Assembly: GCA_950106755.1 (NCBI GenBank)
Contig: OX467091.1
Location: 26,801,538-26,865,537 of the forward strand
Length of the DNA stretch: 64,000 nucleotides
Source of the DNA: Climacium dendroides
Lineage: Eukaryota > Streptophyta > Bryopsida > Hypnales > Climaciaceae
Direction: 5' to 3'
Below the pieces are notes generated by a model, which ran no database searches, had not been told where the DNA came from, and worked only from the letters and a program-made list of their open reading frames with translations. Below, in pieces: positions 34,433 through 44,064 of the stretch (positions within the stretch are counted from its first letter, which is position 1; every line of letters starts with the position of its first letter). The translations under genes and the position numbers were made by a program.

Positions 34433-34884
34433 AAGGCCATATTCATTAAATTGAGACAAAATGGTCATTTTGAGAACTTAAGGCTCCTCCATTCAAAGAT
34501 AAATTGTTGAAGGCTAAGAAAGAAATAGGCAAATCGTTTGAAGGCTTAAAGCAATTTAACACCAAAGTAATTCAGAAACGTGTTTGTGCAAAATGCAATT
34601 CCACATGAGTTGTGTAATAAAATGTAATATTTATAAAAGCGGGTCCCTTTACATTGAAGAACATGAATTTACTTGAATCAACTTCTCTCACTTCTCTATA
34701 TACTTCACTTCCTAGGAAATGAAATCCCGGTATATCTAATCTTGCTAAGTCTAATGATTGAATGTCTTGTGTAAAAATGTAGAGGATATGACCAGAGAGA
34801 GCACTTGGCTTTGCTAAAAATCGTTTTTTGTATATGAATGACTATTCTATTAATAGTAATGATCCTTCCATAAAGGAAAGATGA

Positions 34885-35802
34885 CTAACAACGAGGATCA
34901 CTGGGCAAACCATCGTTCTTGGATGAAGAACAGCTATTTGTTGCCTCCTTGGCTGCCTCCAAGGCTTTCAACTTGGCCAATCCTCTGAAGATATCCTCGT
35001 GTCGAGAAGGCTTGGGTGATCCACTGTCTTTACTCAATGTATTGAACATCCCCATCATCATTAAATCCTTGGCCTCTCTCTTCCGCTTTCGTTCATGTCG
35101 CGGAATCTCGGTATTGGAAAGAGACCTAGAACCTCGAGGAGGCGGCCGTGGTATCGATCTATTCACAGTGCTTATGTACGGATCGGCAGTTGTTGTCGAT
35201 CGTGTGTAATTTGACTGCCGTAGGTCTTGAAGAGTCGTTCGGCGGGAAATAGGTACTGCGGAAGGCAAAGATACTCCGCCTACAAATTTGGAGGGGAACG
35301 AGATGGGAATATCTACGAGGCGTCGAACCTGTTGTGCACTGCATGCACCCAACGGTACTTCATTGATCCAATTCCCATCCCTGGGATCTATATTGAGCTC
35401 CTTGCTCTGGACAGCCTGATGTGCGACTGTCACCGGCAACAGCAGTCCATCCTCGAGACGAGGATCCATACCCGTCTTTTCGTCATCCTCATACAATTTC
35501 CTGTGCGGGGTGTTTGGCGTTCGCAAAGTCGGCGACTGTGAACGCAATCGACTTGGGGTGGAGCTGGCCCTCTTCATCGGCGACGGTGAGCAAATCGGTG
35601 TCCTCACAGGACCCCGACTAGGTGGGCTATCTACCACGCCTTCCTCCACATTCCCCTTCGAGAAGTCGATGGCCGCTGAAGCTGCATCAGTGGCCGAGCC
35701 CAAGAGGTAAGGCTTTGAATAGAAGGACGGCACAAAGCTCCCTCCAATCGAGCCGGACCTCATTGAAAGTGACACGTCCGATCCAGACAACAAGCTCCTC
35801 AT
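34885..35802 (-). CDS. Giant-element SP-rich protein, B copy (about 305 aa)
   Basis: The frame starts at ATG 35802 (MRSLLSGSDVSLSMRSGS) and is open to 34885. Conserved motif AAIDFSKGNVEEGVVDSPP, then ICSPSPMKRASSTPSRLR, SQSPTLRTPNTP and RKLYEDDE: many SP/TP sites. The middle is specific to B (LVDIPISFPSKFVGG). The C-terminus has a basic patch (RHERKRKREAKD), a helix (MMMGMFNTL) and an Ala/Lys-rich helix. No known domain. It follows the HAD gene on the same strand by about 330 bp. Nuclear location is suggested only by the basic patches. Confidence 0.6.
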   Translation of the reverse strand: MRSLLSGSDVSLSMRSGSIGGSFVPSFYSKPYLLGSATDAASAAIDFSKGNVEEGVVDSPPSRGPVRTPICSPSPMKRASSTPSRLRSQSPTLRTPNTPHRKLYEDDEKTGMDPRLEDGLLLPVTVAHQAVQSKELNIDPRDGNWINEVPLGACSAQQVRRLVDIPISFPSKFVGGVSLPSAVPISRRTTLQDLRQSNYTRSTTTADPYISTVNRSIPRPPPRGSRSLSNTEIPRHERKRKREAKDLMMMGMFNTLSKDSGSPKPSRHEDIFRGLAKLKALEAAKEATNSCSSSKNDGLPSDPRC

Positions 35803-35882
35803 TAGTGGTTCCGTCCGTTGGAGAAGGTGTAAAAAGGATCCTCCGACCTATAGTAATGGATGTGAACACACATCCTCCACAA

Positions 35883-35940
35883 TTATCCTCGATTCAAAGA
35901 TAACATACATCCTCCACAATTATCCTTGACCCAAAGATAA
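35883..35940. repeat. Two palindromes between SP-rich and HAD genes of B
   Basis: Diverged copies of TTATCCTCG-NNN-CGAGGATAA at 35883-35903 and 35920-35940, sitting in a short direct duplication of CATCCTCCACAA. Confidence 0.7.
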
Positions 35941-36134
35941 CTCAACATAGAAGACAGACACATGTTGAAGAAAACAATATCCTCAAAACAGGCCAAAAAT
36001 CTTGATGAAATTTCAAAATTTTACTAATTCATAAAAATGAAATGTACATAAAAATCCGTATTCACAAGAATAATGTACAATGAATTCTATGATTGACTGA
36101 GACACGGAGAAGTCTATTTCTTCCTTCCTCTCTC

Positions 36135-36950
36135 TTATTCAATCACTAAATTCATCCCCCGCAACACGAATCGAGACTGAAATGCCTTGGCGGACTTCCT
36201 CATCCCTTCTAATATATATTCGGCACTATCGTCGGATGCAGACAAGGGTGCCACACCTATCCGGTTCTGATCTACGAACTCACGGAGGCGTCCGAGTGGA
36301 CAATCCTCGTGTAGTTTCTTCAGCCACGGAATGAGAGTGCCCAAGAGCACTTTGTCTCCACGCATGTACGGGTTCCAACTCTCAAAGTATATGCAATTCC
36401 CGGTCTCATTGAGGACGCCGTTTTGCGGAGAATCATCAATGAGAATAGTATTGTCCTCGTTGAAGGAGTCGACATCATGAGGGTCCAGGAACAATTCCTC
36501 ATCAAGCACTTTCAAGAGAAGAGTCTTCCACGGACTCCCAGCCTGATGAAGAAATTTCCCGTCGGAGGTTTCTACCCTCCTGCAGTTGTCCTGACCTAGG
36601 ATGTGGAAAGGAGCCTTGCAATTCTGGAAGAGGAAACTTGCAACGAGCTCCACCGTCTTCTTCAACATCGAGCTCCAAACTACGACGCAATTCGAAATTT
36701 TTGAAACCTCGTCTAAGAACTCGCGCACATTGGGATGAACGAAGACGGCCTTTGTCCCAATGAGTGTGGGGGTTCGATCGGAGAATATATTATCTCGGAC
36801 TGTGTAATGGTTTTTCTTCTTATAGGGCCCTTGACCCTGGCTCTCACATAGTACTCCGTTCAAATCGAACACGATATTCAACTACTTCTGTCGCGGTTGG
36901 ACCACTAACGAGGACACACTCCGCGGCACTCTTTTTTTGCGACCAGTCAT
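36135..36950 (-). CDS. HAD/FCP1-like phosphatase-fold protein, B copy (one in-frame TAG)
   Basis: The open part (36881-36135, 248 codons) starts just before motif I. Upstream the frame continues to ATG 36950 (MTGRKKRVPRSVSSL) through one TAG at 36884-36882, at the position where copies A and C have Trp in KWLN. Motifs: VFDLNGVLCES (Asn for the second Asp), VVVWSSMLKKT, and TILIDDSPQNGV. Copy B is more diverged than A and C from each other and has its own C-terminus (LRGMNLVIE). If the TAG is real, translation would have to begin at MNIVFDLNG, leaving the HAD fold nearly whole. Confidence 0.7.
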
Positions 36951-37697
36951 TACTACCTGATCAAACAAAACACGAAAGACATGTAGTTACCTGTTGAAAG
37001 GCAGAATCAGGTGACCCATAAAACGGAGAAAAGCATTGAACCCCACTAAGCGACTGTAGAACCCCTCCGTTAAGTGATTGTTTGAGTGCCAACGGACGGT
37101 GCACACTTCTAAGTTTTCCGCGCTGGGCACAAACATGGACAATATCAATTCATTAGACACTACAAGCATTGAAGAAAGGTTTGACATATATTTATTTCAA
37201 AATAATTTATGATACACCTGGTCTAACGGTTTGGTTGATCTCTAGCCGATTGTATACAAGTACCAACTACAGTCCGTTTCGATATCTACACTATGCTACA
37301 AACGCAGTCACAGAGTGGCAGTCCGTCCACGCTTTACAATCAGAGACTGTACACTCCCTCCTGTTAGAGAGAAGGAATCGACATGAGAGTCTCTCACTAT
37401 GAATATGAACATGACGGAAGCCAAAACAAACATCCATCACATCACACTCGATAGACTCATGAAATATTGTAGGGATCTAAAGATGGACGAGAGTGCACCT
37501 GGCCAAACTCATCTTCCAAATAATCCCTGTAGTCGACAGTCTCTTCATCGTTGTCTGGTGGATTCTCCAGCTCTATCTCCATCTCCGGTACTGGCGGCTC
37601 AGCTAGACGGGAGATGAGATCTGGAGCAATGTCAGCCTACTCTTGCGTCTCCGGGACGGACTCCGCTTGTGCCTCCAATGCAGGGGGTTGCCTCAAA

Positions 37698-37898
37698 TTA
37701 TCCTCGCCTCGAGGATAATCCACAGCACTATCAGCTTCCTCTGTCCCAGTTCCAAGGGGAGCAATCTCTTCTTGGATCAGTTGATCTGGTCTATCAACTG
37801 GAAGAGAGGACCCCTGGTCTTGTTCCATTGGAGGAAGAGAAGAGGGAGCGGTATCCTCTTGGGCCGGAGGTAGAGGATCATCTTCGCCTCGAGGATAA
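37698..37898. repeat. Two palindromes inside the coding exon of the long B gene
   Basis: At 37698-37718 and 37878-37898. Each is 21 bp, so the frame is kept, and each reads as DYPRGED(N/D) in the protein. The flanking coding sequence is otherwise different. Confidence 0.8.
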
Positions 37899-38836
37899 TC
37901 CTTACCAATGGGATCAGTTGGCACATGATCCGTTGCTTTTGAAGCACCACCAACGTCAGGCACATCAAGTTGACTAGGTTGAGAGGCAGAAGGGTCCTGT
38001 GATCGCGTTCTGAGAGAAACATTCTCCTCACGCAATTTCTCAAGTTCCTTCTTCAATGCCTCCTTCTCCGCTAGCTCCTCTGCCCTTCTTCTTGCCTCCT
38101 CTGCCTTCTTCAACGCCTTCCTCTCATCTCTCTGCCTCCAAAAATCCTTCAGTTCCTCCTTCACAGGACGAAGCGGAACCTGACTGGGATCTGCAGCATC
38201 TCCGGACATGGAATCACGAGGAGGTTGTGGCTCTACAACCTCTTGGGTTCCCCTAGAGGTTCCCGCGCCATCCGCATGTGGACCATCATATTTGAAGTCC
38301 TCCAAATCCGAATACGTGTCCTCTACGTCGCTGATGATGATGTCCGGTATGAAGCCCTCCACGAGCTTCCTTGCCTTCTTCTTCTTCTTGCGAATGACTG
38401 CATCTGCCTCTTCGTTCTCCTTCGATGCAGATTCGGGCCCGCGGTTCCCTACGTGGAAGTCCTCCGCGGTGGTTTCCACATTTCCTCCCTGGACAACATT
38501 CGTGTTTGTCCCGAATTCATCGATCCCAAGGTCGGCAGCCCCCTCGTCAGTAGGAAATTCTCGTGGGGCTTCCTCGTCGCGATCGATCGAGGGTGTGGAA
38601 TCCGAGTCCAGCTCAGGAGTTTCAAGGTTACGCGGACGCACGTAACCTGGAAGATATGGCGAGTTCTCATGGCAGAAATCGTTAATGTCTAATTTACTGC
38701 CATAACTCACCATATCTCGAAGTTTCTGCGATGCATGCCTCTCAGTTAGGCCATAACAATAGAGGCCATACATCTACAATACAACAAGCAATTGTTAATA
38801 CTTTATTTTGAAATATATTGATCCATCCTAGAGAAC

Positions 38837-38950
38837 TATCTTCGACCCGAGGATAACACAACAACAGATAAAGATGCATGCAACAGAACAATCAAACATG
38901 ATAATACATCAGAAAGCGATCGTAGGAATTTATCTTCGACCCGAAGATAA
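38837..38950. repeat. Two palindromes in intron 2 of the long B gene
   Basis: At about 38837-38857 and 38930-38950 (TATCTTCG-ACC-CGAAGATA form); the second begins just after the 5' splice site in transcript direction. Confidence 0.75.
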
Positions 38951-40369
38951 ATGAAAGAGCCGCACCTTAGCAGCAATCAGGAACTTCGATCCTGTGTAAA
39001 CGCCGATGACATTCTCTCCCGTTACGGCAAAACTCTGGAGAATGTCAATATAGAACTCCATCCTCAGCTCACTTGGATGGACCCTATATTTTGCCTCTGT
39101 GTTCTTATGGAAATCAGTGTAGTAAGGTATGTCATCGGTGGAGTATACCTTCTTCACTGCTTCCTTGTATTTTGTCTCCCCGTCACTGCGTTTCTTCATG
39201 ACAAACAGGAGCTTCACGGGGGGTGGCACCGCTCGGTTGGTCAAGTTGTCCAACCTCTCAGCCTTACTTGGTAGATAGGTGGACACCCTCACTTCGTACC
39301 CTGACATCTTCGACGCCGCAAATTTCTTTGCCGCGTCCATGTCATATGAATTCCCCACAATCCATAACCAGACGTCTGGGGTAGACAACACTGGCCTGAG
39401 GTGATCATCCAGGAAATTCAATAACGGCAAGCACGGTGGACTGTCACCGGATCCCGGATTCGGCCTTGGGAGGATCCGGAAATCAATCACAGCGAGGCGA
39501 AGTTCTCTATTGACGTAGGGCCATATGTGGGTCGTCACAAGAGCCTAGGGATAGCATTGGTGGCCTCGGATAAACACATCTCCTCCCGATGGCTCCACTC
39601 GCTTTTTCATCTTCAAGAAAGTCTTGAACATGGGATAGACCATCGACAATCTCGGATTGTCCTTGTAGTCTATGGCTGTCTTCTTCTTCGCCTCATTGGT
39701 AAGGCGTTTTACGAAGAATTGGTTGGGTGTTGCGGTGAGGAGGAAATCCCACGATGCCGAGGAGAAGAAGTTGTCACGCTTCCATTGCCTCCACACCACA
39801 TCGATGACATCCCCATTTCTGTCCTTGAATTTCAAGGACTTATCTAGGGCCATGAACTCATCTACGATGACCTTCTTACGCTTCCTGCGCTCTACCCAGT
39901 GCTCGGCTTTATAGTTGTCCTCGCACAAGATCTTTGACGCCCCCACTAAGACCTTTGGGTAGTCTCGTGTGCGCTTATCTGTTCTCCCCAGCAGATGGAG
40001 GACATAATCTTTCAGATCCTTGTCCGTGAAGTGTCCCATGTGCTTGAAGAACTCTCTTTTGAGCGAGAAGTTCTTTGCATTGAAGGTCTTCGCGCTATTG
40101 TAGGATTTCCTTGTCACGGGATCAATCAGCGATCCATCAATGTGCTTCGTGAGGAACTCCTCCCACATCAGATAGGTCTCATCGGCCAAGGTTATTATGC
40201 GAATTTCGTTTTTCACATCGGACGCCAATTTGACTTGAGCGCCCTCCTTGTCCGGGTTGATGCTGCTATACCGAATCATAACAACGTCCACAAATTCCTG
40301 CTCAAACGGATATACATGATATCAGCACGCATCTCAGTGCACTCAGAAGATTTACAGATTATCATACAA

Positions 40370-40498
40370 TTATCCTCGGCCCGAGGATAACCCTTACAAA
40401 GACCACATAATAAATTGTCAAAAACGGCAGTGCATCCATAAGGATGGATAAAGGCAACTACAACGTGGACATGAATTTTATCTTCGCCTCGAAGATAA
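40370..40498. repeat. Two palindromes in intron 1 of the long B gene
   Basis: At 40370-40390 (perfect TTATCCTCG-GCC-CGAGGATAA) and 40478-40498 (TTATCTTCG-CCT-CGAAGATAA). Confidence 0.8.
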
Positions 40499-41989
40499 AT
40501 GAGGGGTACCTTATACGCTGAGACGTTGTAGATGGCTTTATTCCCTCTCACCATCCCCTCACTGTCTGTGTTGGTAGGCCGCTTGAGCGCTTTCCAAACC
40601 TGCCTACATGCGGATATTTGATTTTCCCATGTTGGCTGACTGTGAACGAGGTGATTAGAGGCATTGTACCACTTCGAAATATCTGTCAGCTATGTTGGGT
40701 CCCTAGACCAGACAATCACAGCCTGCCACGTCTGCAGCTCGACCTTTCGAGTCGAGCAACAACCTCCTTGTTGAAGGAGCTTGGCTGCAGTGACACTATG
40801 TTGGCCATCAATAATGTAGAAGCCTCCGTCCTTGATGGAATCCCAATCTTTAGGACACTCCTTCAAAAGCTTCTTATCGGCGCCCATGGGGGTCAAGCAA
40901 ATTTTCTGTCTTTGTTGCTCTGAACCAAGATGAATGAGGGTCTCTTTTTGCTCATCCACCAATTTCATTTCAAGCTTCCGGATAATGTATCTTTCTTTGG
41001 CTAGGAAGCATTGCTTGATATTAACAGTGAATACCTATAGATGAAAAATGAAGCACTTGCCATTTTTCTTCCAGAAATCTGATTGGTATGCAGCAGCAAC
41101 CTCGTGTTTTTCGATTGGTTGCTTACCGGCTGGCTTCCGGGTATTCACGTTTGTTAGTATTGACCCTGAACTACCCGCAGTGGTAGGGCGACTGTCCGGG
41201 ATGGATTTCCTGCGTTTGTCGCTTGGCTCACCGATACTCGTATCCGGGTTATTTCTCTTTTGGGCTTGTGCGCGGGCCGTTCCTCTCCCACTTCCTCTGC
41301 TCCCTGTGTGGCCGCGCATACCAGACGCTGACCTGGTCTCAGCGGCAGTATCCGGCCTTTGCTGACCACGACCTTGACTCGCCCGAGCAGGACCTTTTTG
41401 AACATGTTTCTGAGCTTGCTCTATCAGCTTATGAAACATGTATCCAACTTTCCTCGCCGTCATCCTGGCGTTCCTTCTAATCCATGGATGGTATCTTGTA
41501 TGAAAGTCTGATGCCAAGCCATCGAGGTTTGCGGAGTGCAAGTCAACGATGAGGTTGTCGAAGTCAAAAACTCCCATAGGGTCGTCTTCATGGCAGACGA
41601 TTGAATGGGTATGTTTAGTTTCGTTCCCTGCATTGTCGAGGCCTTGCAAAGTGATGACAATGTACTTGTCCTGATGATTCTTTATGAGTGCGATCTTCTC
41701 ATTGAAGTTCCAATTCAAGTACATGCCAGTGTCCTGCACTCGGTGACGCAGGTAGACGTAGTTCTTGGACTCGTTGACACCGAAAGTCCATGACTCAACG
41801 ATGGCTTTGAATTGCCAGAGCTTGCCGTAGAGCTCTGGCATCTCAAATATGAAGGGCTCCTCTTCCACCCATTTGGTGAACGGCTCAAGGAACGGGAGAG
41901 TAGCTGAGTAGTCATATTCAGACTCATCAACCATGTTGATATGGATCTCTGTATAGTAAACCATTATGATGAGAATTGGAATTTCATAT

Positions 41990-42232
41990 TTATCTTCGAG
42001 TCAAAGATAATGGAATAGAGAATTGCTGCCTATTGCAATTCGAGTGAACCATTATGAATGCAGGCAACACGTTATATCCAGAGTAGTGTAAAATATACAC
42101 ATTTTATTCGTAAATGATACCTACAATTCAGTATCTTCGTCCCGAGGATAGTATAGAACGATCTCTTCTTTTAATTAAACTATATTGGATTTCTATTTTG
42201 TTCGGTTGATTTTATCCTCGAGTCGAGGATAT
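41990..42232. repeat. Three single palindromes upstream of the long B gene
   Basis: At 41990-42010, 42131-42151 and 42212-42232, just upstream of the first coding exon. Confidence 0.75.
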
Positions 42233-42690
42233 AGTTCATTGTTCTAATTTGCTGGTCTTTATTTCATTTAGTTATATTGAATGCGTGATTATTAGTTGCT
42301 ATTTATCCTCGGCCCGAGGATAAACTTGTTCTTATTTCATTTAGTTATATTGAATGCGTGATTATTAGTTGCTATTTATCCTCGGCCCGAGGATAAACTT
42401 GTCCTTATTTCATTTAGTTATATTGAATGTGTGATTTTCAAATGCTATTTATCCTCGGCCCGAGGATAAACTTGTCCTTATTTCATTTAGTTATATTGAA
42501 TGTGTGATTTTCAAATGCTATTTATCCTCGGCCCGAGGATAAACTTGTCCTTATTTCATTTAGTTATATTGAATGTGTGATTTTCAAATGCTATTTATCC
42601 TCGGAACGAGGATATACTTGTCCTTATTTCATTTAGTTATATTGAATGTGTGATTTTCAAATGCTATTTATCCTCGGAACGAGGATAATA
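42233..42690. repeat. Tandem array of six 73-bp units, each with one palindrome
   Basis: Units start with a spacer (TTTCATTTAGTTATATTGAATG) and end in the palindrome, at 42303, 42376, 42449, 42522, 42595 and 42668. The last two have GAA in the centre. A further degenerate pair follows at about 42753-42795. Confidence 0.9.
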
Positions 42691-42799
42691 GTTATTTGTT
42701 AATTTATGTATTTCATTATTTCTGGGCTTTCTTTGCATTAATAGCCTCTAGGTTATCTTCGACCCGAAGATGATTGTCTTCGCACAAAGATGATTTTTG

Positions 42800-43195
42800 G
42801 TGTTCACAGCATAAGAACTGGAGAACATTAAGACATAAACCCTATTTGTAATACTAATCACCTATGCACATATAGAATACAAACATAGAATACAGTGCAG
42901 ATTCAATTAGAACATGCATACAAACAAAAATGATATCATGCATTCAAACCAAGAGCACTGATTATTGAATGCCACTAAAAATTTTAAATGTACTGCATTC
43001 TCTACAGAAACCCTAATCCAAAACAAATGAACAGAAATTTCAAACCCAGATTCGAGAACGTATGGTGCTAACACTTGCATGGAAATTGAAACAACCTATG
43101 AATTCATGAACACAAAGAACAAGAACAAGAACATGAACTGCATACACAAAGCTCACAACTTGCATTTCACAGATTGAATGTTACTTACAGGAAAT
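42800..43195. other. AT-rich non-coding part of B centre
   Basis: No gene or repeat recognised apart from an AACAAGAACAAGAACA run near 43,115. Confidence 0.35.
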
Positions 43196-43199
43196 AAAA

Positions 43200-43610
43200 A
43201 AAAAAGACACCAGCAACCGTACACCAGCACCCGCACACCAGCACCCGCACAAACCCTAAACCACACCCGCACCCACACAAGCAACTCCTCACCCGCACCA
43301 GATCCCGCACACCAGCAACTGCACCAGAAATTCGCCCTCGCACCAGCAACCGCACACCAGCACCCGCAAAAGCAACTCCTCACCTGCACCAGATCCCGCA
43401 CACCAGCAACCGCACCAGAAACTCGCCCTCACACCAGCAACCGCACACCAGCACCCGCGCAGGTCGCACACCCCTCACCCGCACAAGAAACTCCTCACCC
43501 GCACAAGAAACTCCTCACCCGCACAAGCAACTCGCTCACCCGTAGAAGCAACTCCTCACCCGCACAAGAAACTCCTCACCCGCACAAGCAACTCGCTAAA
43601 AACAGGCAAC
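43200..43610. repeat. GC-rich minisatellite
   Basis: Irregular repeats of CACCAGCACCCGCA and CACCCGCACAAGAAACTCCT. They give long open frames by composition only, so I do not call a gene. Confidence 0.85.
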
Positions 43611-43737
43611 TCGCCAAAACGCAAAACAGGCCCGCCTCGGCCCGAAGTCCCAGAGGCATTTGCCAAAATGCCTGCCTTCCCCTACCCATAGAAAACACTG
43701 AAATTTTTTTATTTTTTACGTAAATTTTTTTTTGAAA

Positions 43738-44064
43738 TTCTGAACTCATATTTGCAATCAGAGGAATCGAATTACTTCTGGGGAGTGCAGAAATTCTGAA
43801 AAATCGGTTCAATACAGGGGGCTCCTTTTATTTTGGGGGGCGGGTAGGCATGGCCTGCCCGGCGTTTCCTTGAAACCGTCTGGGACTTAGTGTCGAGGAC
43901 AGGCCCATGCCTCGACAGCCAGATTTGCCAAAACGTCGGGCAGGCCATGCCTGCCCGCCCAAAAAATTAAAAAAGAGCCCCCTGTATTGAACCGATTTTT
44001 CAGAATTTCTACACTCCCCGGAAGTAATTCGGGGCCTCTCATTGCAAATATGAGTTCAGACCTA
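43738..44064. repeat. Long inverted repeat (arms about 125-130 bp)
   Basis: CTGAACTCATATTTGCAAT...GAAAAATCGGTTCAATACAG...GGGCGGG...GCCTGCCCGGCGTTT on the left is mirrored by AAACGTCGGGCAGGC...CCCCCTGTATTGAACCG...ATTGCAAATATGAGTTCAG on the right, around a ~70-bp loop. A transcript could fold into a long hairpin. It may be a foldback element; no target duplication was determined. Confidence 0.85.

Larger units (their letters stand above)
37457..41964 (-). pseudogene. Long multi-exon giant-element gene with ParB-like IDGQH motif
   Basis: Inferred exons 41964-40510, 40297-38966 and 38773-37457, with introns 40298-40509 (AAG/GTACC...GCAG/GAA) and 38774-38965 (AAG/GTGCG...TGTAG/ATG), both phase 0. 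Together about 1,365 codons with four in-frame TAG (41035, 40690, 39545, 37637) and no frameshift; the first could instead be a 3' splice site (TTTTCATCTATAG). Exon 1: acidic N-terminus, then a basic Gly/Arg region (SGMRGHTGSRGSGRG), then FYIIDGQHSVTAAKLL, the signature of ParB/DGQHR-type domains. Exon 2 has YLMWEEFLTKHIDGS and LAVIDFRILPR...LRMEFYIDIL. Exon 3 is acidic with KKKKKARK and a coiled coil (KKAEEARRRAEELAEKEAL). Possibly a DNA-binding partner of the transposase. Function unproven. Confidence 0.5.

Noticed and set aside
37457..41964. Bacterial gene transfer suggested by the ParB-like motif
   Set aside because: The gene appears to have spliceosomal introns and relatives in element A; base composition matches its surroundings. 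A short motif is not evidence of recent transfer.
43178..43723. Long open frame of 181 codons
   Set aside because: Composed of the CACCAGCACCCGCA minisatellite; open by composition, not coding.
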